Below, piece by piece: positions 27,784-35,835 of a stretch of DNA of 64,000 bases. The position numbers were made by a program, and so were the translations under genes. This stretch comes from Alistipes timonensis JC136. Its GTDB lineage: Bacteria > Bacteroidota > Bacteroidia > Bacteroidales > Rikenellaceae. The notes beneath the pieces are model-generated. The model was given only the letters and a program-made list of their open reading frames with translations, made no database searches and was not told the origin of the DNA. Where the stretch lies: NCBI RefSeq assembly GCF_900107675.1, contig NZ_FNRI01000001.1, positions 1 through 64,000 on the forward strand, in the 5' to 3' direction. How positions within the stretch are numbered: the first letter of the stretch is position 1; each line of letters begins with the position of its first letter.

Positions 27784-27818
27784 CGGGGATAAACCCCGGT
27801 TTAGATAGGCTGCGGCTC

Positions 27819-27867
27819 GGCAATGCTCAAATAAATTTGCCATTGCGCTCGCCTTGCGCTATCTTTG
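27819..27867 (+). promoter_or_regulatory. panB promoter within a dispersed palindromic element
   Basis: TTTG (27836-27839), 20 bases, then TATCTTTG (27860-27867) match the -33/-7 consensus. Upstream lies GCTCGGCA and a palindrome around AAATAAATTT. The same layout precedes sufB. The predicted start is near 27873, 24 bases before the panB ATG. Confidence 0.8.
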
Positions 27868-27896
27868 CCCCGATTTAAAAACTAAAATCCGAAGTA

Positions 27897-28712
27897 ATGT
27901 CTGTTGAAAGTACAGTTCGCGCGGTAACGACTTACCGCCTTACGGAAATGAAGCAGCGGGGCGAAAAGATCGCCATGCTTACCTCTTACGACTATTCGAT
28001 GGCGAAGATCGTCGATGCCGCCGGTGTCGACGTGATTCTCGTGGGCGACTCGGCGGCCAATGTCATGGCCGGGTACGAAACCACGCTCCCCATCACCCTC
28101 GATATGATGATTTACCACGCACGTTCGGTCGTGCGTGCCGTCGAGCGTGCGCTGGTCGTCGTCGACCTGCCGTTCGGCTCCTATCAGGGCAATTCGAAGG
28201 TGGCGCTCGATTCGGCCATCCGTATCATGAAGGAGACCGAGGCCGACGCCATTAAGATCGAAGGCGGCGAAGAGATTCTCGAATCGGTCCAGCGCATCCT
28301 TTCGGCCGGTATTCCCATCATGGGACACCTCGGCCTGACACCCCAGTCGATCCACAAGTTCGGCACCTATGCGGTCCGCGCCAAGGAGGAGGCTGAGGCC
28401 GAGAAACTGGTGCGCGACGCCCATCTGCTGAGCGACGCGGGATGCTTCGGCATCGTGCTGGAAAAGATTCCCGCAACGCTGGCGGCCCGGGTGACGAAGG
28501 AGATTTCGGCCCCGACGATCGGCATTGGCGCCGGCGGAGGCTGCGACGGCCAGGTGCTCGTGATCCACGACATGCTGGGTATCAACAAGGGCTTTTCGCC
28601 CCGTTTCCTGCGCCGCTATGCCGACCTGCATACGGTGATGACCGGCGCTGTGGAGCAGTATGTCCGTGACGTGAAGGAGTGCGATTTCCCCAACGAGACC
28701 GAGCAATACTGA
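27897..28712 (+). CDS. panB: 3-methyl-2-oxobutanoate hydroxymethyltransferase
   Basis: The product has 271 residues, the usual PanB length. L-T-S-Y-D-Y-S (28-34), I-L-V-G-D-S (47-52) with metal-binding Asp51, and V-V-V-D-L-P-F-G-S-Y-Q (87-97) are diagnostic. K-I-E-G-G-E-E, I-P-I-M-G-H-L-G-L-T-P-Q-S and I-G-I-G-A-G-G-G-C-D-G-Q-V-L-V follow. It transfers a hydroxymethyl group from 5,10-methylene-THF to ketoisovalerate, the first step of pantothenate and CoA synthesis. No panC or panD adjoins it. It stands alone between its own promoter element and a terminator. Confidence 0.97.
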   Translation: MSVESTVRAVTTYRLTEMKQRGEKIAMLTSYDYSMAKIVDAAGVDVILVGDSAANVMAGYETTLPITLDMMIYHARSVVRAVERALVVVDLPFGSYQGNSKVALDSAIRIMKETEADAIKIEGGEEILESVQRILSAGIPIMGHLGLTPQSIHKFGTYAVRAKEEAEAEKLVRDAHLLSDAGCFGIVLEKIPATLAARVTKEISAPTIGIGAGGGCDGQVLVIHDMLGINKGFSPRFLRRYADLHTVMTGAVEQYVRDVKECDFPNETEQY

Positions 28713-28730
28713 TCCGTCATCCCGCGAGAC

Positions 28731-28766
28731 AAAAAAACTGCATCCTGTAAAGGGTGCAGTTTTTTT
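28731..28766. terminator. Bidirectional terminator between panB and the HmuY-like gene
   Basis: A 15-pair stem (28731-28745 with 28752-28766, one wobble) has seven A on one arm and seven T on the other. It serves both convergent transcripts. Confidence 0.9.
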
Positions 28767-28781
28767 CGTGGTGTGAGGTGT

Positions 28782-29192
28782 TTACCGCCGGATGACTATG
28801 TCGTCCGTATCGGTCGTGTAACCGTCGGCAGGCGCCTGGTCGAGCGCATTGAAACTCTTGTTCTGGACCCGTTGAACGGCTCCCTGGCCGTTGCCCGACG
28901 TGCCGCCGTTGGTCCGGATCAACTCGCCGCAAAGGGCGATGTCCCAGTCCGTGCGGGCTTTCCAGGCGGCGTCCTGTGCGGCGTCGCCGAGCGGGCTCGT
29001 TCCGATCTTCCTGCCGGTTTCGAGCGAGATGTAAACCCACTGGTCGTCGCTGAGCCCCTCCACCGAGAGCGTTTTCACCTGCGCCGGTTCCGGAGCCGGA
29101 CCTTTGTCGTCGGAGCCGTCCGAGGCACATCCCGCCAGTATTGCGCATCCCGCCAGGGCGAGCAGCAGCAGTCTATGTTTCATCGTTTTCAT
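28782..29192 (-). CDS. Short HmuY-like lipoprotein
   Basis: The product has 136 residues from ATG 29192; another in-frame ATG at 29183 is possible. The lipobox is L-A-G-C (Cys22). The core W-V-Y-I-S-L-E-T-G (52-60), T-D-W-D-I-A (81-86) and I-R-T-N-G-G-T-S-G (92-100) matches the pattern of HmuY-family heme-binding lipoproteins. Family members usually have about 200 residues, so the C-terminal strands are missing here; a terminator follows the stop directly. The heme-ligand residues of the Porphyromonas protein cannot be located, so heme binding is only a hypothesis. It is the last gene of the receptor-protease operon, 5 bases after the papain-like gene. Confidence 0.68.
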   Translation of the reverse strand: MKTMKHRLLLLALAGCAILAGCASDGSDDKGPAPEPAQVKTLSVEGLSDDQWVYISLETGRKIGTSPLGDAAQDAAWKARTDWDIALCGELIRTNGGTSGNGQGAVQRVQNKSFNALDQAPADGYTTDTDDIVIRR

Positions 29193-29197
29193 CGTCG

Positions 29198-30739
29198 TCA
29201 ATCCGTTAAACTGTTAAGATTGCGGGTGCCGTCGCCCTGATAGAGATACTTGATCGTCACCCGGCCCGCTCCCCGGTCGTAGTTCGTGACTTCGAACTTG
29301 GCGTACTTGCCGCTTGCCGTGCGTATCACGTAAGGCGCCGTGTAGGGGGCCCAGAGGTTGTCGAGCCACTGTATGGCTGAGGCCGAGGTGGTTTTGAGGG
29401 CGGTCGTGGCGGCCGCAAAGAGATTCGCGCCCTTTTCCAGCACGATAGGTTGCGGAAGGTCGCAGACATACTCCTTCGGGCCGGCGGCATCCCGGTAGTC
29501 GATCACCGAAAAGGCGTTGACCACACCGCTGCCGACTTTGCCGATTTCCGAGCGGGTGATCGTCAGGAAGTATTTCGGTTCGGTGTAGGAGGCGTATTTG
29601 GGCACCGCTTCCGTGAAATCGAACGCGAGTTCGATGCTGTTGTCGTCGCTGTACTCTCCCTGCATGGGGTGGTCGCCGCCCTGATTGGCCGCGATGGCCG
29701 ATTTGAGCGTGACGGTCGGCGTCGTGGCGTAGGGTTTGTCGGCCACGCCCATTGTGAAAGCGAGGTCGTTGCGCGAGTCGTAGGTCACTTTTACACGGAA
29801 TACCACCTGCGGGGAATGTACCGTGCAGCTGCATCCCGTGACGTCGTGGCTCAGGGTTTGCGACGGGCGGTCCTGCAAAAAGAAATAGTAGGGCAGGTAG
29901 TAACGGCCGTCGTCGCCCCACCACGTTCCGTAGGAGTTCACGACGATGAAGGCTCCCTTGTGGGTCTGGCCGTCCTTGGAGAACTCCACCGTGTCGTCGT
30001 AGCCGACGATGGTCATGGCGTGTGCCCCGTCCGTGGCGAGTTTCGTCAGCATGTAGGTGTAGCCCGTTTCCGACGGCCCCGAATAATTCGTGTCGAAGGT
30101 CCATCCGGTGGCCAGCGCCGAATAGGAGAGGATGCCGCCGTGGGCGCTGCCGTCGCCGGCGTCGTAGAGGTAGCGGCGGGCGAGGTCGATGCCCTCCTGC
30201 GAGGTCACCTCGAACGAGATGATCTCCTTCACGCGGTTCTGCATCGCCCGGGTGTATTTGTCGTAGCCGCTCGCCCATTTGAACGAGAAATAGCTCGAAG
30301 GGTCGGGGAAGTCGGCCAGCGACATGGCCCCCTGCTGCCGGGCGATGTTGAGCCCCTGCTCGGCGAATCCGCCCTGATCGATGCCGTCGTTCAGGAAATT
30401 CCAGGTGTAGAAGTAGCTGAATGTATTGGCATCCGAGGCTTGGGCGTCGCGGTCCAGCAACCGGTTGATCTCGTAGGTGAACAGGTAGCGGATGCCCGAC
30501 GACTGGGCGCAGGAGCCGCCTTTCTGATCGAATACCTTCGGGAAGTATTTGAGTTTCGAGTTGTCCACGCTCGCGGGCAGGGAGCCTTCGAGGGGTTTCG
30601 ACGGCGCCCACGAGGCGGCCGCCGCGCGGATGGCCCGCACCTCGTCGGTCAGCTTCGGAACCTCGTAGGTCCGGGTGGGCTGTGCCGTCGCCAGATGTCC
30701 CGCCGCTGCGAACAGGAGCAGGGATAGGATACGTTTCAT
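29198..30739 (-). CDS. Secreted papain-like (C1-type) cysteine peptidase
   Basis: The product has 513 residues with a Sec signal (MKRILSLLLFAAAGHLATAQ). The papain-fold catalytic set is visible: Gln72 and Cys77 in D-Q-K-G-G-S-C-A-Q-S, His240 in D-G-A-H-A-M-T-I-V-G-Y, and Asn268 in V-V-N-S-Y-G-T-W-W-G. No long propeptide precedes the catalytic domain. Residues about 300-513 form a beta-rich C-terminal domain ending in W-L-D-N-L-W-A-P-Y and V-T-I-K-Y-L-Y. The start codon overlaps the stop of the upstream clan CD protease gene by one base (TAATG), so the two proteases are translationally coupled. Confidence 0.88.
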   Translation of the reverse strand: MKRILSLLLFAAAGHLATAQPTRTYEVPKLTDEVRAIRAAAASWAPSKPLEGSLPASVDNSKLKYFPKVFDQKGGSCAQSSGIRYLFTYEINRLLDRDAQASDANTFSYFYTWNFLNDGIDQGGFAEQGLNIARQQGAMSLADFPDPSSYFSFKWASGYDKYTRAMQNRVKEIISFEVTSQEGIDLARRYLYDAGDGSAHGGILSYSALATGWTFDTNYSGPSETGYTYMLTKLATDGAHAMTIVGYDDTVEFSKDGQTHKGAFIVVNSYGTWWGDDGRYYLPYYFFLQDRPSQTLSHDVTGCSCTVHSPQVVFRVKVTYDSRNDLAFTMGVADKPYATTPTVTLKSAIAANQGGDHPMQGEYSDDNSIELAFDFTEAVPKYASYTEPKYFLTITRSEIGKVGSGVVNAFSVIDYRDAAGPKEYVCDLPQPIVLEKGANLFAAATTALKTTSASAIQWLDNLWAPYTAPYVIRTASGKYAKFEVTNYDRGAGRVTIKYLYQGDGTRNLNSLTD

Positions 30740-32919
30740 TATTTCAGTCGGTTATAGGTTTTCAGCGCCTCGTTGCGCACTGCGGGGGCGAGCGATTCGT
30801 CGCGGCTCATGTCGAGGGCCGTGCGGGCGATCTCGTCGCGGCGCACCGAGAGCGTGAACCAGCCGAAAGCCTCCAGCATGGCCTGCTGAACTTCCGGATC
30901 GTCGCTCTTGCGTAGGTAATCCAGCAGTTCGGGGACCATGAAATGCACGTAGTAGTTGCGCATCGAACGGATGTCCTGCATGCGGCTCTTTTTCGTCCGC
31001 TCGGGGTCCATGACCGACTTCATCGAGGCGGTCCAGCGCTTTGCATTGACTTCGATGGAGTGGCGGATCAGCCTGTGCACCGTTTCGGAGTCGATGTAGT
31101 TGGTCGCGGGGAACTGCCGTTCGAATTCGGCGATCAGTTTCTCGCCGTCGAACATCGGCATCGCCTGTTTGAGCGAGAACTCCACGCGTTCGGAGGTGTT
31201 GTTGCGGATCGCGGCGGCGATCATCGCCGGAATGAGCCGTTCGTCGCCGCTCTTGGCGAGCATGTTGGCGGCGAAGCGCTCGACCATTTCATAATTGTCG
31301 GACATGCCGAGTGCGATGGCTTCGATGAAGTTGTCGTCGCGGCACTCCGAGAGGTTGACGAACGCCTGCATGCGCAGCTGGTGGCTGTCGCTTTCGCGGA
31401 AGATACGCAGCAGGTCCGCCGACGACAGGTCGCCGCGACGGAAGAGCTTTTCGACGGCCAGCGCTTGCAGGGCGGGGTAGCGGTTGTCTGCAAGGAGCCG
31501 TTTCCACGCTGCGGGGCTGTCCTGCCGGAGCAGTTCGTCCACGTCGATCCGTTTGTCAGCCGACGCGAAGCGGAAGGTCGGGTCGCCGATCAGGTGTTGT
31601 TCCAGATAGGGGGCGTATTTGGCCAGGTTGCCGACGCTCATGCCCAGTCCCGTGAGGCCCACATAACGATCCACCCATTTGTCCTGCAATACGTTCACCG
31701 AGTTGGCCAGCACGGCGACGGTGCGTCCCGGGCTGAAAATGTAGGCGTTGGCGATGCTGCTGTCGCGGTGGAACGAGCCGTTGAAGCAGGCGTCGAGCGA
31801 CACGACGCGGCATTCGGGCGTGTAACGGCCGAAATCCGAAAGGTAGAGGTCCAGGTCCCAGAGGTATAGGGAATCCGCGGCCCGGGTCTTCGGATCGTCG
31901 GCGCCTGCGAACCATGCGTCGGGAAACTCTCCGTAGCGGCGCGTGATGCGCGCCCGGGCGCTGTCGGCCGGGATGTCGTGCGAAATGGCGTGGCGCATCG
32001 ACTCCCGCAGGTACATTTTGATCTGTGCAATCTGCTGCTTGGTGTCGTTGGTCATCGGCAGGTTGTTCAGGTACTCCGTGTCCCAGTCGCCGTGGTGGTG
32101 CAGGACGGCGAAGTCGAGGTCGCGGCGCTGCATCTCGTTCATCAGCCGCGGTTTGATGTGCGCGTCGCGCTTGTGGTCTATGTAGCTGATGCCGTTGCGC
32201 TGCCGTTCGAGCCACGGGAAGTGTTCGAACAGCGTTGCCTTTTCGTCGATGCGGGCCACCATCGACTCCGAGATGAAGCCGTTGCCGCTGAAAAAGAGAA
32301 TCTGGTCGACCGGTTCGGGATTGCGTTTGGCCTCCACGACCTTCTCCAGATAGCTGCGCAGTTTCTCATAACGCGAGGTTCCGCTGCAATCGGTGGGGCG
32401 GATGCGGCCCGAATAGATGTCGGGACGGGTCTGCTGGGCCGATTCGGCGGTCAGCGAATAGTAAAAACATCCGGGGTGGATGCTGTCGCGTCCCAGCGGG
32501 GCGAATTCGAGGCTGAAATCGTCGTAGAAACGGTCGGTGGGAACCGACGACTGCCAGCGGTCGAACGCCACCTGGTCCATTTTGAAAGCGCTCGTGAGGT
32601 GCTGGGCGTCACGTACCATCACTACCGGAATGTCGCCGATGAGCACGGCTCCCTCGATCGGGGCTTTCGGCTGCTCCCAGAGCTGCCGGAGCACCTGCCG
32701 GAGCGAGTCGGGCTGTCCCGTGCGGTCGATGACGAAATGCACTTCCAGGCCGCTTTTCCCGATTTCGGCGGCGTAATCGTCGACCTGCCGGCGGGCTTCT
32801 TCATAGCTCCGGGCGTCGATCACCACGGCGAAGCCGCGGCGGGGCGAAGCCGCAAAAAGTTGTGCGGAAGCGATTGTCACCGCCGCTGCCGCGAGGAGTA
32901 TTTTCTTGAATGTTTGCAT
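30739..32919 (-). CDS. Gingipain-like clan CD cysteine peptidase with HEAT-like C-terminal domain
   Basis: The product has 726 residues with a Sec signal (MQTFKKILLAAAAVTIASAQ) and no lipobox. Early strands resemble C25 proteases: A-V-L-I-G-D-I-P-V-V (91-100), T-D-R-F-Y-D-D (128-134) and Y-S-G-R-I-R (169-174). The probable dyad is His276 in H-H-H-G-D and Cys378 in S-L-D-A-C-F-N-G. Residues about 450-726 are a helical repeat domain resembling HEAT repeats. This combination replaces the Ig-like and type IX secretion C-terminal domains of classical gingipains; I see no such sorting domain. It most likely degrades protein in the periplasm or at the surface. It is tightly linked to the papain-like gene. 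Confidence 0.78.
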   Translation of the reverse strand: MQTFKKILLAAAAVTIASAQLFAASPRRGFAVVIDARSYEEARRQVDDYAAEIGKSGLEVHFVIDRTGQPDSLRQVLRQLWEQPKAPIEGAVLIGDIPVVMVRDAQHLTSAFKMDQVAFDRWQSSVPTDRFYDDFSLEFAPLGRDSIHPGCFYYSLTAESAQQTRPDIYSGRIRPTDCSGTSRYEKLRSYLEKVVEAKRNPEPVDQILFFSGNGFISESMVARIDEKATLFEHFPWLERQRNGISYIDHKRDAHIKPRLMNEMQRRDLDFAVLHHHGDWDTEYLNNLPMTNDTKQQIAQIKMYLRESMRHAISHDIPADSARARITRRYGEFPDAWFAGADDPKTRAADSLYLWDLDLYLSDFGRYTPECRVVSLDACFNGSFHRDSSIANAYIFSPGRTVAVLANSVNVLQDKWVDRYVGLTGLGMSVGNLAKYAPYLEQHLIGDPTFRFASADKRIDVDELLRQDSPAAWKRLLADNRYPALQALAVEKLFRRGDLSSADLLRIFRESDSHQLRMQAFVNLSECRDDNFIEAIALGMSDNYEMVERFAANMLAKSGDERLIPAMIAAAIRNNTSERVEFSLKQAMPMFDGEKLIAEFERQFPATNYIDSETVHRLIRHSIEVNAKRWTASMKSVMDPERTKKSRMQDIRSMRNYYVHFMVPELLDYLRKSDDPEVQQAMLEAFGWFTLSVRRDEIARTALDMSRDESLAPAVRNEALKTYNRLK

Positions 32920-32942
32920 GAATGAAAAGGCTGTTTTGTGTG

Positions 32943-34505
32943 TCAGAAAAGAATTTCCACGCCGAACGTGAACCGTCGGCTGTCGGTACCTTCGAGCAGG
33001 TCGGTGTAGTTACCCTCCCCGATGTAACGTTTCAGTGAAGCTTCGGCATAGAGTCCGGCCCACAGTTTTCCGAAAAGGCGGCGGTAGCGGACTGCCGCGT
33101 TGCCGCCGATCCAGGTTGCGGTGATGTATTCGAATGCCGGGTTGGTGTATGCCTGCTTGATGCGGTCCTGCACGTGCTGCGAGGAGGTGATCGGAGCGGC
33201 TCCCCGCACGCCGAGCGTCGCCGTGATCCGATTGCGGCCGAATGCGAAGAATTTCGATGCCTCGACCGACCCGATGATGCGGGTGTAGCTTCGGTTGTAG
33301 CCGTCCCCCTCGAAGTGGGTCGTTTCCGAATCCTCATACCGTCCTGCGGCGTGCAGTGCAAAGGTCGGAAGCCCGTCGCGGAGCTTGTCGAAACGGTATT
33401 CGGCCCGGAAGACCGAAACGGTCTCCTTGTTTTTCAGCCCCGAAGCCTGCACTTTGTAGGAGAGCTGGTTGTTCTTGTCGGGGTCTACGTAGGCGGTTTG
33501 TTCGTACCAGATACCTTCCACGCGCTTGTGGTCCCATCCGACGATGACGTTGTGCGTGCGCCGGGAGTTGCCGAAACGCAGGCGGTCGCTGACGCCGAAA
33601 CTCGTGCGCGAATAGTCGCCGCCGAGGAACGTGAAAGCGGCGCCTCCGTCACGGGCCTCCTGTGTGCTCGACGCATAGGTAGCTTCGAGCAGGTTGGCGA
33701 AGCCCCGGCCGCCGTCCCAGGCGAATTGCAGGGCTCCGGTGTACTCCGTGCCGGTGTAGTTGCGCGGATAGGATAGCGACGTGCCGGTCGAGATCGTGCT
33801 GTAATCGCCCAGCCCGTTGAAACGGAAATAGACGTAGGATTCGCGCGGGTCGATGACCTCGTGCGAGATCGACTCGCTCATCAGGTCGAATCCGCCCGAG
33901 AGTCCCAGCGAAAATCCGCCGCCCATCAGATATTGGACACCGGGCGTGATGACGAAATGCATGCCGTCGGTCTTGGGGCGCGGGTCGGTCTGGTTGGCCG
34001 AACTGCCGGTGTTGTAGTCGAGCTTCAGAGCGAGTATCAGCCGTTCCAGCGGCTTGTAGGCCACCGTTCCGCTCAGGTTGAAGCGCTGGGTGTTGAAATC
34101 CGACGGGATCGAATCGCCGAGGATGAAAGGATTGTCGTCGGCGATCTGAAGCGTCGAGTTCCAGCGCCGGGCATACTCCTTGCCGTCGTTGTAGGCGATG
34201 CTTCCGGAGCAGATCACCTTGTTGAACCGCTGCTGTCCGGAGATTCCGACTCCGAAGGCGTTGATCTTCGAGGATTCGTCCACATCGTGCAGGTCGCCCC
34301 GGCGGATGTCGTAATCCGCATGGAAGTCGAGCAGGTTCCCGACGGGCGAGAACCACAGCGCCGAGGGGTTGTGGCTCCGGGAATAGAGGTTTCCGGAGCG
34401 CTCTATTTCCTGATAGACGGGAAGTTGCGCCTTCTGCTGGGCACGAAGCGTTCCGCCGCCGAAGAGCAGCAATGCGCACAATGCGGTACCCGGGTATCTT
34501 TTCAT
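32943..34505 (-). CDS. DUF6850-family outer-membrane beta-barrel protein
   Basis: The product has 520 residues with signal MKRYPGTALCALLLFGGGTL and cleavage after L-R-A-Q. The mature protein opens with Y-Q-E-I-E-R-S-G-N-L-Y-S-R-S-H-N-P-S-A-L and shows about 14-18 amphipathic strands with a C-terminal strand ending in R-F-T-F-G-V-E-I-L-F, the aromatic terminus recognised by the BAM machinery. It resembles what I recall as DUF6850 barrels, which accompany DUF4876 genes and TonB receptors in Bacteroidota. The role is unknown; it may be an export pore or a surface anchor for its neighbours. It is 23 bases from the clan CD protease gene. Confidence 0.7.
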   Translation of the reverse strand: MKRYPGTALCALLLFGGGTLRAQQKAQLPVYQEIERSGNLYSRSHNPSALWFSPVGNLLDFHADYDIRRGDLHDVDESSKINAFGVGISGQQRFNKVICSGSIAYNDGKEYARRWNSTLQIADDNPFILGDSIPSDFNTQRFNLSGTVAYKPLERLILALKLDYNTGSSANQTDPRPKTDGMHFVITPGVQYLMGGGFSLGLSGGFDLMSESISHEVIDPRESYVYFRFNGLGDYSTISTGTSLSYPRNYTGTEYTGALQFAWDGGRGFANLLEATYASSTQEARDGGAAFTFLGGDYSRTSFGVSDRLRFGNSRRTHNVIVGWDHKRVEGIWYEQTAYVDPDKNNQLSYKVQASGLKNKETVSVFRAEYRFDKLRDGLPTFALHAAGRYEDSETTHFEGDGYNRSYTRIIGSVEASKFFAFGRNRITATLGVRGAAPITSSQHVQDRIKQAYTNPAFEYITATWIGGNAAVRYRRLFGKLWAGLYAEASLKRYIGEGNYTDLLEGTDSRRFTFGVEILF

Positions 34506-34537
34506 CGTAAGAAATGCGTTAGGTGTGGTGTCGTAAA

Positions 34538-34572
34538 ACCGAAACGGCGCTTTTCGACGGCACCGTTTCGGT
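34538..34572 (-). promoter_or_regulatory. Stem-loop between DUF4876 and DUF6850 genes
   Basis: A 10-pair stem (34538-34547 with 34563-34572) is followed on the minus strand by TTTTACG. The T run is short, so partial attenuation is more likely than full termination. It would lower expression of the protease genes relative to the receptor. Confidence 0.5.
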
Positions 34573-34598
34573 CGTGATTGCGGAATCGGATTCCGGAC

Positions 34599-35795
34599 TT
34601 AGTCCGCCTGCGTGGGGTGTACGCCGGGGGTAAGCGGCTGCTCCGTCAGGAAATCGTTCGTCGTGTTGTTGGTGTCCTGATAGTAGGCGCGTCCTCCCTC
34701 GACTTTGGTAACCTTGCGGCGGATGCTCTTGCCCGAGAATCCCGAGACAGCGGCGAATCCGGCGTCGTCGCGAGCCAGCAATGTGTGATAATGGGTGCTT
34801 TCCGTAGCGTCGTACATTTCAACGGCGTCGAGCAGGTATTCGCTGGGAAGCATGAAATAGAGTTGCGTTGCGTCTACTTTGTTCGGTTCGGTCATGAAGT
34901 TGTCCGAGTTGGCGGCGAACTGCGAGGGAGTCATGCCTTCGGGCAGTTTGGCCAGAACCAGACCCCCGCCGAAGAAGCCCGGGCCCAGACGGCGCTGGTT
35001 TTCGAGGTTGTAAACGATTTCGAGGTTGGGAGCGTCGTAGTCGGCGTCTGCCTGGCCTGCGTCGGGAACGTAGCACTCCCAATCGGCATTGGCGAGGTTG
35101 GCGGCGCCGTCGGCCGACCAGTCTTTGGCATCGTTGGCGACGACCACGCTTTCGCCCGGTTGCAGCGGGTGCTCTTTACCCGTGCCGGGGAAGGCGGCTA
35201 CGATGCCGTAAAGCGGGTATTTGTCGAGCTGTGTGCCGGAGGCGTCCACCCAGGGGTTCGGTTTGGCCAAAACGGTCATTGCGCCGATAATCACCTGGTC
35301 GAGATATTGTACCTCGTCCGAATTGTTGACGATTTCCATATAGGTATCGTTCAGTTTGTAATTGTATGAGGTCGAGTACACCTCTTTGAATACGAGCGGT
35401 GATTTGTTGACCTCGGTCAGGGTCACCGCAGCGCTCTTGTTGTCGAACACGTCGGCCGTCGCGGCGCCGGTGAAAGTGATGGTCGTCGAATAGCGGCCCG
35501 TCGCGGTGATCTGGTACTGTCCCGACGACACCTCGAACGTGACCGACGTTGCGCCGGCGGCAGTGGTTTCGGTATAGGTCAGCTCCTTGTCGGAGTTCAC
35601 GGCCGTCACGGTCATGGCCGGCAGCTGTGATGCTTCATATCCCGTGGGAGCGGTCAGGTTGACCGTCAGTTGGAGTTTTTTCGATCCGTTGTCGCCTCCG
35701 TCGTCGTCGTTGCCGTTGTCGCAGCTTGCGAACAGCAGGGTGGCGCTTGCTGCGAAGAGCAGCCCGGCCTTTGCCAATAAGTTCGTCCTTTTCAT
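34599..35795 (-). CDS. DUF4876-family lipoprotein
   Basis: The product has 398 residues from ATG 35795 (MKRTNLLAKAGLLFAASATL), with lipobox Cys25 in F-A-S-C-D-N followed by an acidic stretch (D-D-D-G-G-D-N). That pattern is a typical surface-export tag in this phylum. Residues about 38-130 form a carboxypeptidase-regulatory-like beta domain. About 135-398 match the DUF4876 pattern: L-V-F-K-E-V-Y-S-T-S, D-T-Y-M-E-I-V-N-N-S-D, and Y-L-D-Q-V-I-I-G, as in lamin-tail-like domains. No enzyme motif is visible. It lies directly after the TonB-dependent receptor and may be its surface ligand-binding partner in the place SusD would take. Confidence 0.8.
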   Translation of the reverse strand: MKRTNLLAKAGLLFAASATLLFASCDNGNDDDGGDNGSKKLQLTVNLTAPTGYEASQLPAMTVTAVNSDKELTYTETTAAGATSVTFEVSSGQYQITATGRYSTTITFTGAATADVFDNKSAAVTLTEVNKSPLVFKEVYSTSYNYKLNDTYMEIVNNSDEVQYLDQVIIGAMTVLAKPNPWVDASGTQLDKYPLYGIVAAFPGTGKEHPLQPGESVVVANDAKDWSADGAANLANADWECYVPDAGQADADYDAPNLEIVYNLENQRRLGPGFFGGGLVLAKLPEGMTPSQFAANSDNFMTEPNKVDATQLYFMLPSEYLLDAVEMYDATESTHYHTLLARDDAGFAAVSGFSGKSIRRKVTKVEGGRAYYQDTNNTTNDFLTEQPLTPGVHPTQAD

Positions 35796-35835
35796 CGTTT
35801 CCTGGTTTTTATGATACAAATGGTGATTTTTTGAG

